Assembly (NCBI GenBank): GCA_965279115.1 | Contig: OZ257137.1 | Coordinates: forward strand, 5,270,001-5,334,000 | Source: JAEUOS01 sp965279115 | GTDB taxonomy: Bacteria; Pseudomonadota; Gammaproteobacteria; Burkholderiales; JAEUOS01 | Direction of reading: 5' to 3' | Length of the DNA stretch: 64,000 nt | Part shown: positions 52,957-61,072 of the stretch, piece by piece | Position numbering within the stretch: position 1 is the stretch's first letter | Layout: the number at the start of each line of letters is the position of its first letter | Program-made: the position numbers and the translations under genes | The notes under the pieces: generated by a model | Database searches by the model: none | What the model was told of the DNA's origin: nothing | What the model saw: only the letters and a program-made list of their open reading frames with translations

Positions 52957-53295
52957 ATGAAAAAAATCGAAGCGGTGATCAAACCGTTCAAGCTGGATGA
53001 AGTGCGCGAGGCGCTGTCCGAGGTTGGCGTGACCGGGCTTACCGTCACCGAGGTCAAGGGTTTCGGGCGGCAGAAGGGCCATACCGAGCTTTATCGTGGC
53101 GCGGAGTACGTGGTCGATTTCCTGCCCAAGGTGAAGGTTGAGGTGGTGGTGGCCGACAAGGACATGCAGGGCGTGCTCGACGCCATCATCAAGGCGGCGC
53201 GTACCGGCAAGATCGGCGACGGCAAGATATTCGTGTCGGGCTGCGAGCACGTGTTGCGCATTCGCACGGGTGAGACCGGGGAGTCGGCGGTCTGA
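52957..53295 (+). CDS. glnB: Nitrogen regulatory protein P-II
   Basis: A 112-residue trimeric signal protein that reads 2-oxoglutarate and ATP/ADP and controls glutamine synthetase adenylylation and NtrB. It carries the T-loop with the uridylylation site Tyr51 (GHTELYRGAEYVVDFLPKVK) and the B-loop VLDAIIKAARTGKIGDGKIF. The C-terminus reads VSGCEHVLRIRTGETGESAV, slightly different from the common VxxLExVxRIRTGE. AGGAGACGGGC lies before ATG 52957. The pairing with nadE rather than amtB favours glnB over glnK. A terminator lies 26 bases after the stop. Confidence 0.94.
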   Translation: MKKIEAVIKPFKLDEVREALSEVGVTGLTVTEVKGFGRQKGHTELYRGAEYVVDFLPKVKVEVVVADKDMQGVLDAIIKAARTGKIGDGKIFVSGCEHVLRIRTGETGESAV

Positions 53296-53320
53296 AGCCG
53301 CGCCCGATTCCGTCAAGAAG

Positions 53321-53344
53321 GCCCCGCGGTGCGGGGCTTTTTTT
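53321..53344 (+). terminator. Intrinsic terminator of the nadE-glnB unit
   Basis: Stem GCCCCGC (53321-53327) and GCGGGGC (53331-53337) with loop GGT, followed by seven T residues. It lies between glnB and the convergent isomerase gene, whose stop is at 53351. Confidence 0.9.
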
Positions 53345-53350
53345 CGCCCG

Positions 53351-53983
53351 TTACACCGACTTGCGCTGGGCCGCTGCCGGCAACGCATCCACCCGGGCGA
53401 ACTCTCCGCGGGTGAAAAGCGCCGGGTCTGCCGCGTAGTCGCGCATCATGCCCAGCGCATCGGCACCCCAGAACAGTTCACCGTTATAGTCAAAGGTGGG
53501 CACGCCGTAGACGCCGCGGGCGATGGCGCGCTCGGTATTCGCGATCAGCGCAGCCTTCACCGCTGGGTCGGCGAGGGCGGCAGCCGGATCTGCAACGCCG
53601 AGTTCCGCCGCCAGTGCGGCAAAGACGGTCGGCGCGTTGACGTCCTCGCCGCGCTCCCAGATGCAGCGGAATACCACATCGGCGTTTTCCCGCGTCGCAC
53701 CGGCGGCCACCAGGAGACGCAGCACATGCAATGGATTGAACGGATGTGCAGGCGGAAAGCGCATGGGAATTCCCGCCTCGCGCGCCAGCCAAACGCACAT
53801 GCGGTAGGTCTGGCGGCGCTTTTCGGGGATCTCCGCCGGACCCTTGTGGCCATGTGCCTTGAGAAGGCCGGCAAACAGGATGGGCACGTATTCGACCGCG
53901 GTGCGATCGGGCAACCTGTCGAACTGCCTGAAATGCAGGTAGGCGAACGGTGATATGGGGTCGAAGTACCAGGCCGCGCGCAT
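53351..53983 (-). CDS. 2-hydroxychromene-2-carboxylate isomerase / DsbA-fold (kappa GST-like) protein
   Basis: A 210-residue thioredoxin-fold protein of the HCCA isomerase family, which uses glutathione in naphthalene breakdown and in kappa-class GSTs. The N-terminus WYFDPISPFAYLHFRQFDRL has the catalytic Ser (about residue 11) in place of the CxxC of DsbA. The C-terminus has the typical RGVYGVPTFDYNGELFWGAD. ATG 53983 was chosen; the frame is open further upstream only by chance. The preceding gene on the strand ends 3 bases before it, so RoxA, the unknown protein and this isomerase form one operon. The natural substrate is unknown. Confidence 0.88.
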   Translation of the reverse strand: MRAAWYFDPISPFAYLHFRQFDRLPDRTAVEYVPILFAGLLKAHGHKGPAEIPEKRRQTYRMCVWLAREAGIPMRFPPAHPFNPLHVLRLLVAAGATRENADVVFRCIWERGEDVNAPTVFAALAAELGVADPAAALADPAVKAALIANTERAIARGVYGVPTFDYNGELFWGADALGMMRDYAADPALFTRGEFARVDALPAAAQRKSV

Positions 53984-53985
53984 GG

Positions 53986-54552
53986 CTAGAGGCCGATGGT
54001 GGTGGCGCTGACAGCGGGTGAACTGTGCTCCCAGATGGCGTTGAAGCGGTTCAGCCACTCGCGGGTTTCGATCGGGTCGTCCAGATACACCGAGCCCTTG
54101 GGATGGTCGTGGTGGCGGCGGCGCAGGCAGTGGGCGTCGTCGCCCACCACCAGCACGTCCTCGAGGTTGCGGATTTCCTCATTGGTCTGGTGGATGGCGA
54201 TGGCATGGCTGAACTGGCGCAACAGGCGCATCAGGCGTGGTGAACGTTGCGCGATGACCGCGGTGTCGTGCACCACGATCTGCAGGCGGTTGGTGCGGCG
54301 CTTGTGCAGGAAGGTGCGCAGCTGTTCCTCGCGGGCCACGCCGTTCATGCCGAAGTCGGCCAGGTTGTGGTCGAACATGCGCAGGGTCTTGCCGGTCTTG
54401 CCGAGCAATTCGTCAAAGGCTTCGGCGAATTCCTTTTTGGTGGCGATCAAGCGGCGTTGCGGCTTGCCCTCCACGACCACGGGTGTGGGCGGCGGTTCCG
54501 GCGGCGGTGTCCAGTGGGTGAAGTCGAGATCGTTGTTGTCGGGTTTGCTCAT
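53986..54552 (-). CDS. Conserved protein of unknown function (188 aa, DUF7931-like)
   Basis: A cytoplasmic protein with a Pro-rich start (HWTPPPEPPPTPVVVEGKPQ), then a domain that resembles a phospholipase-D-like fold without its HKD motifs (LRMFDHNLADFGMNGVAREE, NRLQIVVHDTAVIAQRSPRL, HQTNEEIRNLEDVLVVGDDA). I associate it with uncharacterised betaproteobacterial proteins, but have no function to offer. The ATG at 54552 overlaps the roxA stop (ATGA), and the isomerase start follows its own stop by two bases. Tight coupling to a ribosomal oxygenase suggests a housekeeping role, possibly in translation or stress. Confidence 0.78.
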   Translation of the reverse strand: MSKPDNNDLDFTHWTPPPEPPPTPVVVEGKPQRRLIATKKEFAEAFDELLGKTGKTLRMFDHNLADFGMNGVAREEQLRTFLHKRRTNRLQIVVHDTAVIAQRSPRLMRLLRQFSHAIAIHQTNEEIRNLEDVLVVGDDAHCLRRRHHDHPKGSVYLDDPIETREWLNRFNAIWEHSSPAVSATTIGL

Positions 54553-55694
54553 GCCAGTGCTCCGATATGCAGCCAGCCATCCACATACCAAGAATAAAGC
54601 AATTCGGATGCCGCTTCATTCGTGATGATCGAAGGTGGCATGCTGCGCGCGTCCGCCAGCCGTTTGAGCACGGCGGGCGCCGGATGCGCCGCGACCGGCT
54701 CGCCGTTAATGAAAAGCTTGCCGCCATGGTGCAGCATGCGGGTCTTGCCATCCAGGCGCAGACCCTGTTTCTGCATCCCACGCAAGAAGGCGGATTGCGT
54801 GACAGGTCGCGCGGGCGGATCGAAAAACACGTTGGGCTTGGGTTCGCTCAGGTAGCGCCCGAGAAACGCCGCAACGTTCGCGCGCGTGGGCTGCACCTTG
54901 CCGATCAGCTTGAGCGCGCGGTCGAGGTAATCTTCAGGAATCGCCGCGGCCGCGCGCGCGGGCGTCAAGCCGGGGTCCGCATACATGCCATGGCGCTCGA
55001 TGGTATCGGCCAGGTATTCGAGGAAGCCGCGCGTCAGTTCCCCGGCCGAAGGGGCGCGAAAGCCGATCGAGTAGGTCATGCATTCGCCGACGGCCACGCC
55101 GTCGTGCGCGCAACCCGGTGGCAGGTAAAGCATGTCGCCCGGTTCCAGCACCCACTCATGCTCAGGCTCAAAGTTGCGCAGTATCTTCAAGGGCGCCTCC
55201 GGCAGGAGCTCGCGGTCGCGCTGCATCGAAACACGCCAGCGCCGCTGGCCGGCGGCCTGCAGCAGGAACACGTCGTACGAATCGAAATGCGGCCCGACCC
55301 CGCCCCCGTCGCTGGCCCAGGAGATCATCAGGTCGTCCAGGCGCGCGGCGGGAACGAACGAAAAGCGGTTCAGCAGTGCATCGGCGCCGGAATGGTGCAA
55401 ATTGACGCCTTGCACCAGCAGGGTCCACGGATGCGGGGCTGCGCGCCGCAGCGCACCGGACGAGAAGGGCCCTTGCTCCAGCAGCCATTGCCTGCCCTTG
55501 CGCGTAATGCGCCGGCTTTCCACCTCGTCTTGTCCCGCCAGGGCAAACAAATCGCCTTTTGAAACAACAGGCTCGAAGCCAGGCATCGCGTTGCGTATGA
55601 GGAGCGGCTTCTTGTGCCAGTACTTCGCCAGAAAGTCATCTGTCGAATAGCCGCCCAAAAGCTGCGAAATATCGCTTGGCAATTTGTTTTTCAT
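54549..55694 (-). CDS. roxA: Ribosomal protein uL16 arginine hydroxylase (JmjC cupin, YcfD/RoxA)
   Basis: A 381-residue Fe(II)/2-oxoglutarate oxygenase that hydroxylates an Arg of ribosomal protein uL16. The iron ligands are in GPHFDSYDVFLLQ (His and Asp near 132-134) and YLPPGCAHDGVAVGECMTYS (distal His). The N-terminal YWHKKPLLIRNAMPGFEP and the C-terminal winged domain with SEPKPNVFFDPPARPV fit YcfD. ATG 55694 was chosen; the frame is open upstream but only as antisense to the peroxiredoxin promoter region. It is divergent from the peroxiredoxin gene and heads a three-gene operon. Confidence 0.92.
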   Translation of the reverse strand: MKNKLPSDISQLLGGYSTDDFLAKYWHKKPLLIRNAMPGFEPVVSKGDLFALAGQDEVESRRITRKGRQWLLEQGPFSSGALRRAAPHPWTLLVQGVNLHHSGADALLNRFSFVPAARLDDLMISWASDGGGVGPHFDSYDVFLLQAAGQRRWRVSMQRDRELLPEAPLKILRNFEPEHEWVLEPGDMLYLPPGCAHDGVAVGECMTYSIGFRAPSAGELTRGFLEYLADTIERHGMYADPGLTPARAAAAIPEDYLDRALKLIGKVQPTRANVAAFLGRYLSEPKPNVFFDPPARPVTQSAFLRGMQKQGLRLDGKTRMLHHGGKLFINGEPVAAHPAPAVLKRLADARSMPPSIITNEAASELLYSWYVDGWLHIGALA

Positions 55695-55812
55695 CTGCCT
55701 ATTATAGAAACTCGAATCGAGCAATTCCCCGGGAGTCGCAAACAGATAACCTTGAAGCAGCATTCCATCGCGTGCCGGATTTCCGGTTCGGGTTTGCTGC
55801 AGGAGAACCACC

Positions 55813-56289
55813 ATGCTGAACGCAGGTCAGTCCGCCCCGGAATTCCGTCTCGCCGATTCCGACATGTCGCTGGTTGATTTTCGCGAACTGCGCGGCAAGC
55901 GCAACGTGGTGCTGTATTTCTACGACAAGGACAATCTGCCCGGCAGCACGATGGAAGCCATCGAGTTCTCCGATCTCGACGACGATTTCCGCCGCTGCAA
56001 CTGCATCGTGCTGGGTGTTTCACCCGACGACTGGATGAGCCATGCAGAGTTTCGCGACAAGCATGGACTCACCGTGACCCTGCTCTCCGACCCCGAGTGC
56101 GAGGTTTGTCGCAGCTACGACGTGGTCAAGCCCGGCGCGCCGCCGAGCGGGCACCCCGAGCGCCCGCACGTGCTGCGCTCCACCTTCGTGATCGACCGCC
56201 ATGGCAAGGTGCGCCATGCGCTCTACGGGGTGAGTCCCAAGGGCCACGCCTTCGAGGTGCTTAATCTGGTAAAAACGCTGCCTCACTAA
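55813..56289 (+). CDS. Peroxiredoxin (BCP/AhpC-TSA family) with Ser in place of the peroxidatic Cys
   Basis: A 158-residue thioredoxin-fold protein with all the surroundings of a Bcp-type peroxiredoxin: NVVLYFYDKDNLPG, LGVSPDDWMSHAEFRDKHGL, RSTFVIDRHGKVRHALYGV and GHAFEVLNLVKTLP. The active-site loop usually reads PGCT with the peroxidatic Cys. Here it is PGSTMEA, with Ser45 encoded by AGC at 55945-55947, one base from TGC. No Cys follows at the usual resolving position either, although Cys62, Cys64, Cys96 and Cys99 exist. It therefore cannot reduce peroxides by the standard mechanism and may be an inactive or regulatory homologue. AGGAGAAC precedes ATG 55813. slyD follows. Confidence 0.9.
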   Translation: MLNAGQSAPEFRLADSDMSLVDFRELRGKRNVVLYFYDKDNLPGSTMEAIEFSDLDDDFRRCNCIVLGVSPDDWMSHAEFRDKHGLTVTLLSDPECEVCRSYDVVKPGAPPSGHPERPHVLRSTFVIDRHGKVRHALYGVSPKGHAFEVLNLVKTLPH

Positions 56290-56310
56290 AGCGCAACCAG
56301 AAAGTCACTC

Positions 56311-56796
56311 ATGAAGATCGGCCACGATTCGGTGGTATCCATTTCCTACACCCTGTTCGACGCACAAGGCGAATCGATCGAAAAGACCGACGAACCCATC
56401 GTCTACCTGCACGGCGGCTACGGCAACATCTTCCCGCTGATCGAGCAGGCTCTGCAAGGCAAGGGCGCCGGCGACACCGTGGTGGTCAAGCTCGAGCCGG
56501 AAGACGCCTTCGGCGACTACGACGAGCAATTGCTACGCGTCGAGGAACGCAACCTGTTTCCCGAGGTGCTGGAAGTCGGCATGCAGTTCGAAGGCATTCC
56601 GGGCGAAGACAGCGGCGAGGATGCCGAAATCTTTACCGTGACCGACATCGCCGACGGCAAGGTGGTGCTCGATGCCAACCATCCGCTGGCCGGCATGGCG
56701 CTGGTGTTCGACTGCAAGGTCACAGACGTGCGCGCCGCCACGGCCGAGGAGATCGCCCATCGCCACGTGCACGGCGCGGGCGGGCACCAGCACTAG
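56311..56796 (+). CDS. slyD: FKBP-type peptidyl-prolyl isomerase SlyD
   Basis: A 161-residue folding catalyst and metallochaperone. The FKBP domain (SISYTLFDAQGESIEKTDEP, HGGYGNIFPLIEQALQGKGA, GDTVVVKLEPEDAFGDYDE) is interrupted by the IF chaperone insert (EGIPGEDSGEDAEIFTVTDI) and closes with NHPLAGMALVFDCKVTDVR. The C-terminal tail HRHVHGAGGHQH is a short version of the metal-binding His tail of SlyD. It follows the peroxiredoxin gene by 21 bases and is probably co-transcribed. No good ribosome site before the ATG, which fits coupling. Confidence 0.94.
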   Translation: MKIGHDSVVSISYTLFDAQGESIEKTDEPIVYLHGGYGNIFPLIEQALQGKGAGDTVVVKLEPEDAFGDYDEQLLRVEERNLFPEVLEVGMQFEGIPGEDSGEDAEIFTVTDIADGKVVLDANHPLAGMALVFDCKVTDVRAATAEEIAHRHVHGAGGHQH

Positions 56797-56802
56797 CCAG
56801 GC

Positions 56803-57780
56803 TCAGGGCTGACGGTTGTAGCGGTTCGCCTTGAAGCGGAACACCGCCGGGTCGTTGGCTTCCACGATCACTTTCACCCAGCCCAGCCCGGGCGAGCCGA
56901 AGGTCTCCAGCCGCGTCACGTTGGCGACCGGCACGCCCTTTTCGTCCTTGACGGGTTTGTCAATGCGATACGAGTGGGTGTCGCCGTGCACGATGACAAC
57001 CGGCTTGCCGAACGCCAGCGCTTCGCGCGCCAGCTGGGTGCGGAACTCGGCGTAGCCGTCGCGATGGCCGGCGCGTGCGGCGAACTTCGGGCCTTCCTCC
57101 CCTTCGAAATCAGGATTGGCCTGGACGATCACCATCACGCCGCGCAGGCCGGCGCCGCGGGCGTGTGCAAAGCCTGCTTCCAGCCAGGCGGTGTTGGCGG
57201 CGAGCCTGGCCAGGAACTCGCGATTGTCGCCGCGGTTCTTCCAGTTGTTGTTGCTGCCGGGAATGTTGAGGCCTACGATCAGCGTGCCCTCGAATTCCCA
57301 GCGCACGTTCTCGCGCCAGGCGGCCAATTGCGGCTGAAGGTCGCCCTGGCGGGTGAGCTTGATGCGCCGCCGCCCCAGGCTTTCGTCACCGGCGAAGAAA
57401 AGCTCGCGCAGCTTGCCCAGGCGCTCTTCGGGATCGAAGCGCCCGTTGTTCGGGCGGTGGCAGTCGGTCCACTCGTTGTCGCCGGGTATCAGAATGAAAG
57501 GATGGCGCGAATAGTCGAAGTCGGTGCGGCGCGCGATCAGGCGGGCATCGTCGCATTCCTCGCCGCCGGACTTGATGTCGCCATCGTGCACCACGAAGGC
57601 GATGGAATCGTCACGGCCGATTTCGTCGATGATCTGGCGCATCGGTCCGATTTCGGCGTCGCCATAGGGCATGTCGCCGATGAGCGCGAAGCTGCCGGCC
57701 AATGCCGGGGCGCACACCGACAACAGGCCGGCAAGCACCATGTGGCGGATTGCGCTGTGACAGCTGTTGCGAAAGTTCAT
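56803..57780 (-). CDS. Periplasmic metallophosphoesterase
   Basis: A 325-residue exported phosphoesterase. Signal peptide HMVLAGLLSVCAPALAG, then the calcineurin-like motifs GDMPYGDAE, HDGDIKSGGEEC, GDNEWTDC (in place of GNHE/D) and a final VIVHGDTHSYRIDKPVK. The spacing fits a two-metal site with a slightly altered third motif. The substrate may be a phosphomonoester or cyclic nucleotide, unknown. The ATG 57780 overlaps the mutS stop (ATGA), so it is translated from the mutS message. Exported enzymes are not known partners of MutS, so the coupling looks incidental. Confidence 0.88.
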   Translation of the reverse strand: MNFRNSCHSAIRHMVLAGLLSVCAPALAGSFALIGDMPYGDAEIGPMRQIIDEIGRDDSIAFVVHDGDIKSGGEECDDARLIARRTDFDYSRHPFILIPGDNEWTDCHRPNNGRFDPEERLGKLRELFFAGDESLGRRRIKLTRQGDLQPQLAAWRENVRWEFEGTLIVGLNIPGSNNNWKNRGDNREFLARLAANTAWLEAGFAHARGAGLRGVMVIVQANPDFEGEEGPKFAARAGHRDGYAEFRTQLAREALAFGKPVVIVHGDTHSYRIDKPVKDEKGVPVANVTRLETFGSPGLGWVKVIVEANDPAVFRFKANRYNRQP

Positions 57781-60434
57781 TGGGTTGATCCGTCTGCCAT
57801 GCGCTTGAGCTCGTACACCAGGTCGAGCGCGGCGCGCGGCGTGAGTTCGTCGGGTTTCAGATCCGCCAGCAGTGCAAGCGCGGGGGGCAGGGCGGGTTCC
57901 GGTGGCGATGGTGTGGACGCGGGCGGTCCGGCGGCGAAGAGGTCGAGTTGTGGACGCGTCATGCGCGCCGCCTGGTCTTCCAGGTCGGTCAAGTGGCGCC
58001 GCGCGGCGCGGATCACCGGCGCGGGCACGCCGGCCAGTTGCGCGACCTGCAGGCCGTAGCTCTGGCTGGCCGGGCCTTCTTGCACCTCATGCAGGAACAC
58101 CACGCCGCCTTCGTGCTCGGCCGCCGCGAGGTGCACGTTGGCCACCTCCGGATATTCGCGGTCGAGCTGGGTGAGCTCGAAGTAGTGGGTTGCAAACAAG
58201 GTCAGGCTGCGATTGGTCTCGATCAGCCGGCGCGCGATCGCCCAGGCGAGCGCCAGGCCGTCAAAGGTGGAGGTGCCGCGCCCGACCTCGTCCATCAGTA
58301 CCAGGCTTGACGGCGTTGCGGCGTTGAGGATGGCGGCCGATTCGGTCATTTCCACCATGAACGTGGAGCGGCCCTGCGCCAGGTCGTCGGCCGCGCCGAT
58401 GCGGGTGAAGATTCGGTCGATCGGTCCGAACCTTGCGCGCTTGGCAGGCACGAAGCTGCCTGCGTAGGCCAGCAGGGTCAAGAGCGCCACCTGGCGCATG
58501 TAGGTCGACTTGCCGCCCATGTTGGGGCCGGTGATGAGCAGCAGGCGGCGTGATGGCGAAAGCCGTACGTCGTTGGGCACGAAATCGGCCACCTGTTGTG
58601 CCACCACCGGATGGCGGCCGGCGTCGATCTCGATTCCCGGCGCGTCATCGAGCAACGGTGCCACCCAGTCCAGCACATAGGCACGCTCGGCCAGGCAACA
58701 CAGCGCGTCGGCACGTGCTACCGCGCGCGCGGCGCGTTGCAGGGCGCCGACATGCGGTTTCAGGTCTTCAAGCAGTTTTTCATACAAGGCCTTTTCGCGT
58801 GCCAGCGCGCGCGACTCGGCGGAAAGCGCGCGGTCCTCGAAGGCCTTGAGTTCCGGGGTGATGTAGCGCTCGGCGTTCTTCAGGGTCTGGCGACGGCGGT
58901 AGTCGTCCGGCACCTTGCTGCCATGGCTGTTGGTGACCTCGATGTAGTAGCCGTGTACCCGGTTGTACTCGACCCGCAGGTTGGGGATGCCGGTGCGCTC
59001 GCGTTCGCGGGCTTCCAGCGCCACCAGGAATTCGCCGGCGTTGGTGGTGAGGCCGCGCAATTCATCGAGCTCGCTGTCGAAGCCGGCGGCGATGATGCCG
59101 CCGTCAATCACCCGTGCGGCGGGCTCGGCATGCAACGCCGCAGCCAGCAGCGCCGGCAGGTCCGCCGGTAGCGCGAGGTCGCGGATGATTTCGTCAAACA
59201 GTGCCTCGCCCACGGGCAGGGTGGCGCCGATGCCGGGCAGGGCGGCCAGCGATTCGCGCAGGCCTGCCAGTTCGCGCGGCCGTACCGATGCCAGCGCCAC
59301 CCGCGCGGCGATGCGTTCGATGTCGGACACCGCCCGCAACCGGTCGCGCGGGGTATCGAATCCGCGCCCTTCGACCAGCAAGGCGGCCACCGCCTGCTGG
59401 CGCGCGCGCGCGATGCGGGCGTCACGACGCGGGTGATGCAGCCAGCGCGCCAGGGTGCGGCTACCCATCGAGGTGACGCAGGAATCGAGGGTCGCGAACA
59501 GTGTGGGCGAAGGCGCGCCGCGCAGGGTTTCGGTGATTTCCAGGTTGCGCCGGGTCACCGCGTCGAGCGTCAGGTATTCGTCGCCCGATTCTGCGGACAT
59601 GCCCTGCACGTGCGCCAAGGCCTGTCCCTGAGTCGCTTGCGCGTAGCGCAGGAGCGCACCCGCGGCTCCCAGGGCCAGCGACATTCCGGCGCAACCGTAG
59701 CCATCCAGCGTGGCGACACCGAACTGCCCAAGCAACAGCTTTTCGCCGGCGCGCACGTCGAAGTGCCAGTCATTCTGCACGGTGCGGGTGAGGTTTTCAC
59801 CCAGCGTCGCACCCAGGGCGAAGGCCGCGCCGTCGGGTACCAGCAATTCGGCCGGGCGCAGGCGTTCCAGTTCCTGTGCCAGGCGCGCCGGCGGGATCTC
59901 CGTCACCGTGAGTTCACCGGCGGCGACACTCAGCCATGCCAGGCCATAGGCGCGCACGGTCGCGCCTTGCCCCGCGGTGCGCACATTGGCCCCCTGGCCC
60001 AGCCTGTCAGGCAGGATGGCCATCAACAGTGCATCGGATTTTTCCGGCAGCAGCGCCTGGTCGGTGATGGTGCCCGGCGTGACCACCCGCATCACCTTGC
60101 GCTCCACCGGGCCCTTGGACGTGGCCGGGTCGCCGATCTGTTCGCAGATGGCGACCGATTCGCCCATTTTCACCAGGCGGGCGAGATATTGCTCGACCGA
60201 GTGCACCGGCACGCCCGCCATCTTCACCGGCATGCCGGCCGACATGCCGCGCGAGGTCAGGGTGATGCCGAGCAGGCGCGCGGCCTTTTCGGCGTCGTCG
60301 TAGAAAAGCTCGTAGAAATCGCCCATCCTGTAGAACACAAGCGTGGTCGGGTGGTCGGCCTTGATGGCGAGGTACTGGGCCATCATGGGCGTGTGGCCGG
60401 GCGCCACCACCGACAGCGCGGGAGGGGATTTCAT
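57777..60434 (-). CDS. mutS: DNA mismatch repair protein MutS
   Basis: An 885-residue mismatch-binding ATPase. The mismatch-reading domain has LVFYRMGDFYELF (31-43, the Phe and Glu that wedge into the mismatch). The Walker A is TGPNMGGKSTYMRQ (about 635-648), the Walker B LVLMDEVGRGTSTFDG, and the dimer His is in LFATHYFELTQL. A C-terminal linker and clamp region (residues 800-885) are intact. ATG 60434. The gene lies 52 bases downstream of bchJ on the same strand and could be read from the bchE promoter. That would put mismatch repair partly under oxygen control, which would be unusual. A promoter of its own is not obvious. Confidence 0.96.
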   Translation of the reverse strand: MKSPPALSVVAPGHTPMMAQYLAIKADHPTTLVFYRMGDFYELFYDDAEKAARLLGITLTSRGMSAGMPVKMAGVPVHSVEQYLARLVKMGESVAICEQIGDPATSKGPVERKVMRVVTPGTITDQALLPEKSDALLMAILPDRLGQGANVRTAGQGATVRAYGLAWLSVAAGELTVTEIPPARLAQELERLRPAELLVPDGAAFALGATLGENLTRTVQNDWHFDVRAGEKLLLGQFGVATLDGYGCAGMSLALGAAGALLRYAQATQGQALAHVQGMSAESGDEYLTLDAVTRRNLEITETLRGAPSPTLFATLDSCVTSMGSRTLARWLHHPRRDARIARARQQAVAALLVEGRGFDTPRDRLRAVSDIERIAARVALASVRPRELAGLRESLAALPGIGATLPVGEALFDEIIRDLALPADLPALLAAALHAEPAARVIDGGIIAAGFDSELDELRGLTTNAGEFLVALEARERERTGIPNLRVEYNRVHGYYIEVTNSHGSKVPDDYRRRQTLKNAERYITPELKAFEDRALSAESRALAREKALYEKLLEDLKPHVGALQRAARAVARADALCCLAERAYVLDWVAPLLDDAPGIEIDAGRHPVVAQQVADFVPNDVRLSPSRRLLLITGPNMGGKSTYMRQVALLTLLAYAGSFVPAKRARFGPIDRIFTRIGAADDLAQGRSTFMVEMTESAAILNAATPSSLVLMDEVGRGTSTFDGLALAWAIARRLIETNRSLTLFATHYFELTQLDREYPEVANVHLAAAEHEGGVVFLHEVQEGPASQSYGLQVAQLAGVPAPVIRAARRHLTDLEDQAARMTRPQLDLFAAGPPASTPSPPEPALPPALALLADLKPDELTPRAALDLVYELKRMADGSTQ

Positions 60435-60486
60435 GCGCGCATTCTAGACGCAGGCACCGCTCCCGCCGGTGCCGTGTCAGGCAGCC

Positions 60487-61071
60487 TTACCAGCGCACCT
60501 CGAAGCGGCATGCATCGCCGCCAGCGGCCTCGCAGGCGGTCTCGATGACCTTGGCTTTCGGGTGTACCAGTTCGCGGAACAGGCGCTCGAAAGTGGCGGC
60601 GTAGTAGTCGCATACCGGCACCGGTGAACTCGTTCCGCGGCACAAGGGGTTGCCGACGATCGCCAGCCGCGAAGGGTTGCCGGCGCTGGCGGTAAAGCGG
60701 CCGCTGCCCGCGAAGGTCCACGCATTGCGGCGGATCGCGGAGAGCAGCACATGCGCGGCCAACCGGGCGGGCAGGCGCTTGAGCAGCCATTGGACCGGCT
60801 TCGGAATGCGTCTTGCCAGCAGGTAGTCCGCGGTGCGCATGCCCGCCTCCCGGCTGACCTTTGCCGCATGTTCTCCGCCGAGCGCTTCACGCAAATGCTG
60901 GTGCAGGCGCGCGACTTCGTTTTCGTCGACCATGTCGCGCGGTTCCACCGCGAGATAGCCGGCCAGGCCTGCGCAGGCGAAAAGCGCCGTCGTGGCGTTC
61001 TCACCAAGATCGGCGCGCAGCACCTCGGCCACGCGCGTGATCGCGTTGGGGCCGATGCGCGCCGCGTGCAT
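60487..61071 (-). CDS. bchJ: BchJ-type V4R-domain protein (bacteriochlorophyll synthesis)
   Basis: A 194-residue protein of the BchJ family, named 4-vinyl reductase but now seen as an accessory of bacteriochlorophyll synthesis. The V4R domain occupies the C-terminal half (CDYYAATFERLFRELVHPKA, ACEAAGGDACRFEV), and the N-terminal part (IGPNAITRVAEVLRADLGEN, LHQHLREALGGEHAAKVSRE) is typical. The start lies one base past the bchE stop, as expected for an operon. Both genes are classical members of the photosynthesis gene set; the rest of the cluster is outside this window. mutS follows on the same strand. Confidence 0.92.
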   Translation of the reverse strand: MHAARIGPNAITRVAEVLRADLGENATTALFACAGLAGYLAVEPRDMVDENEVARLHQHLREALGGEHAAKVSREAGMRTADYLLARRIPKPVQWLLKRLPARLAAHVLLSAIRRNAWTFAGSGRFTASAGNPSRLAIVGNPLCRGTSSPVPVCDYYAATFERLFRELVHPKAKVIETACEAAGGDACRFEVRW

Positions 61072-61072
61072 G

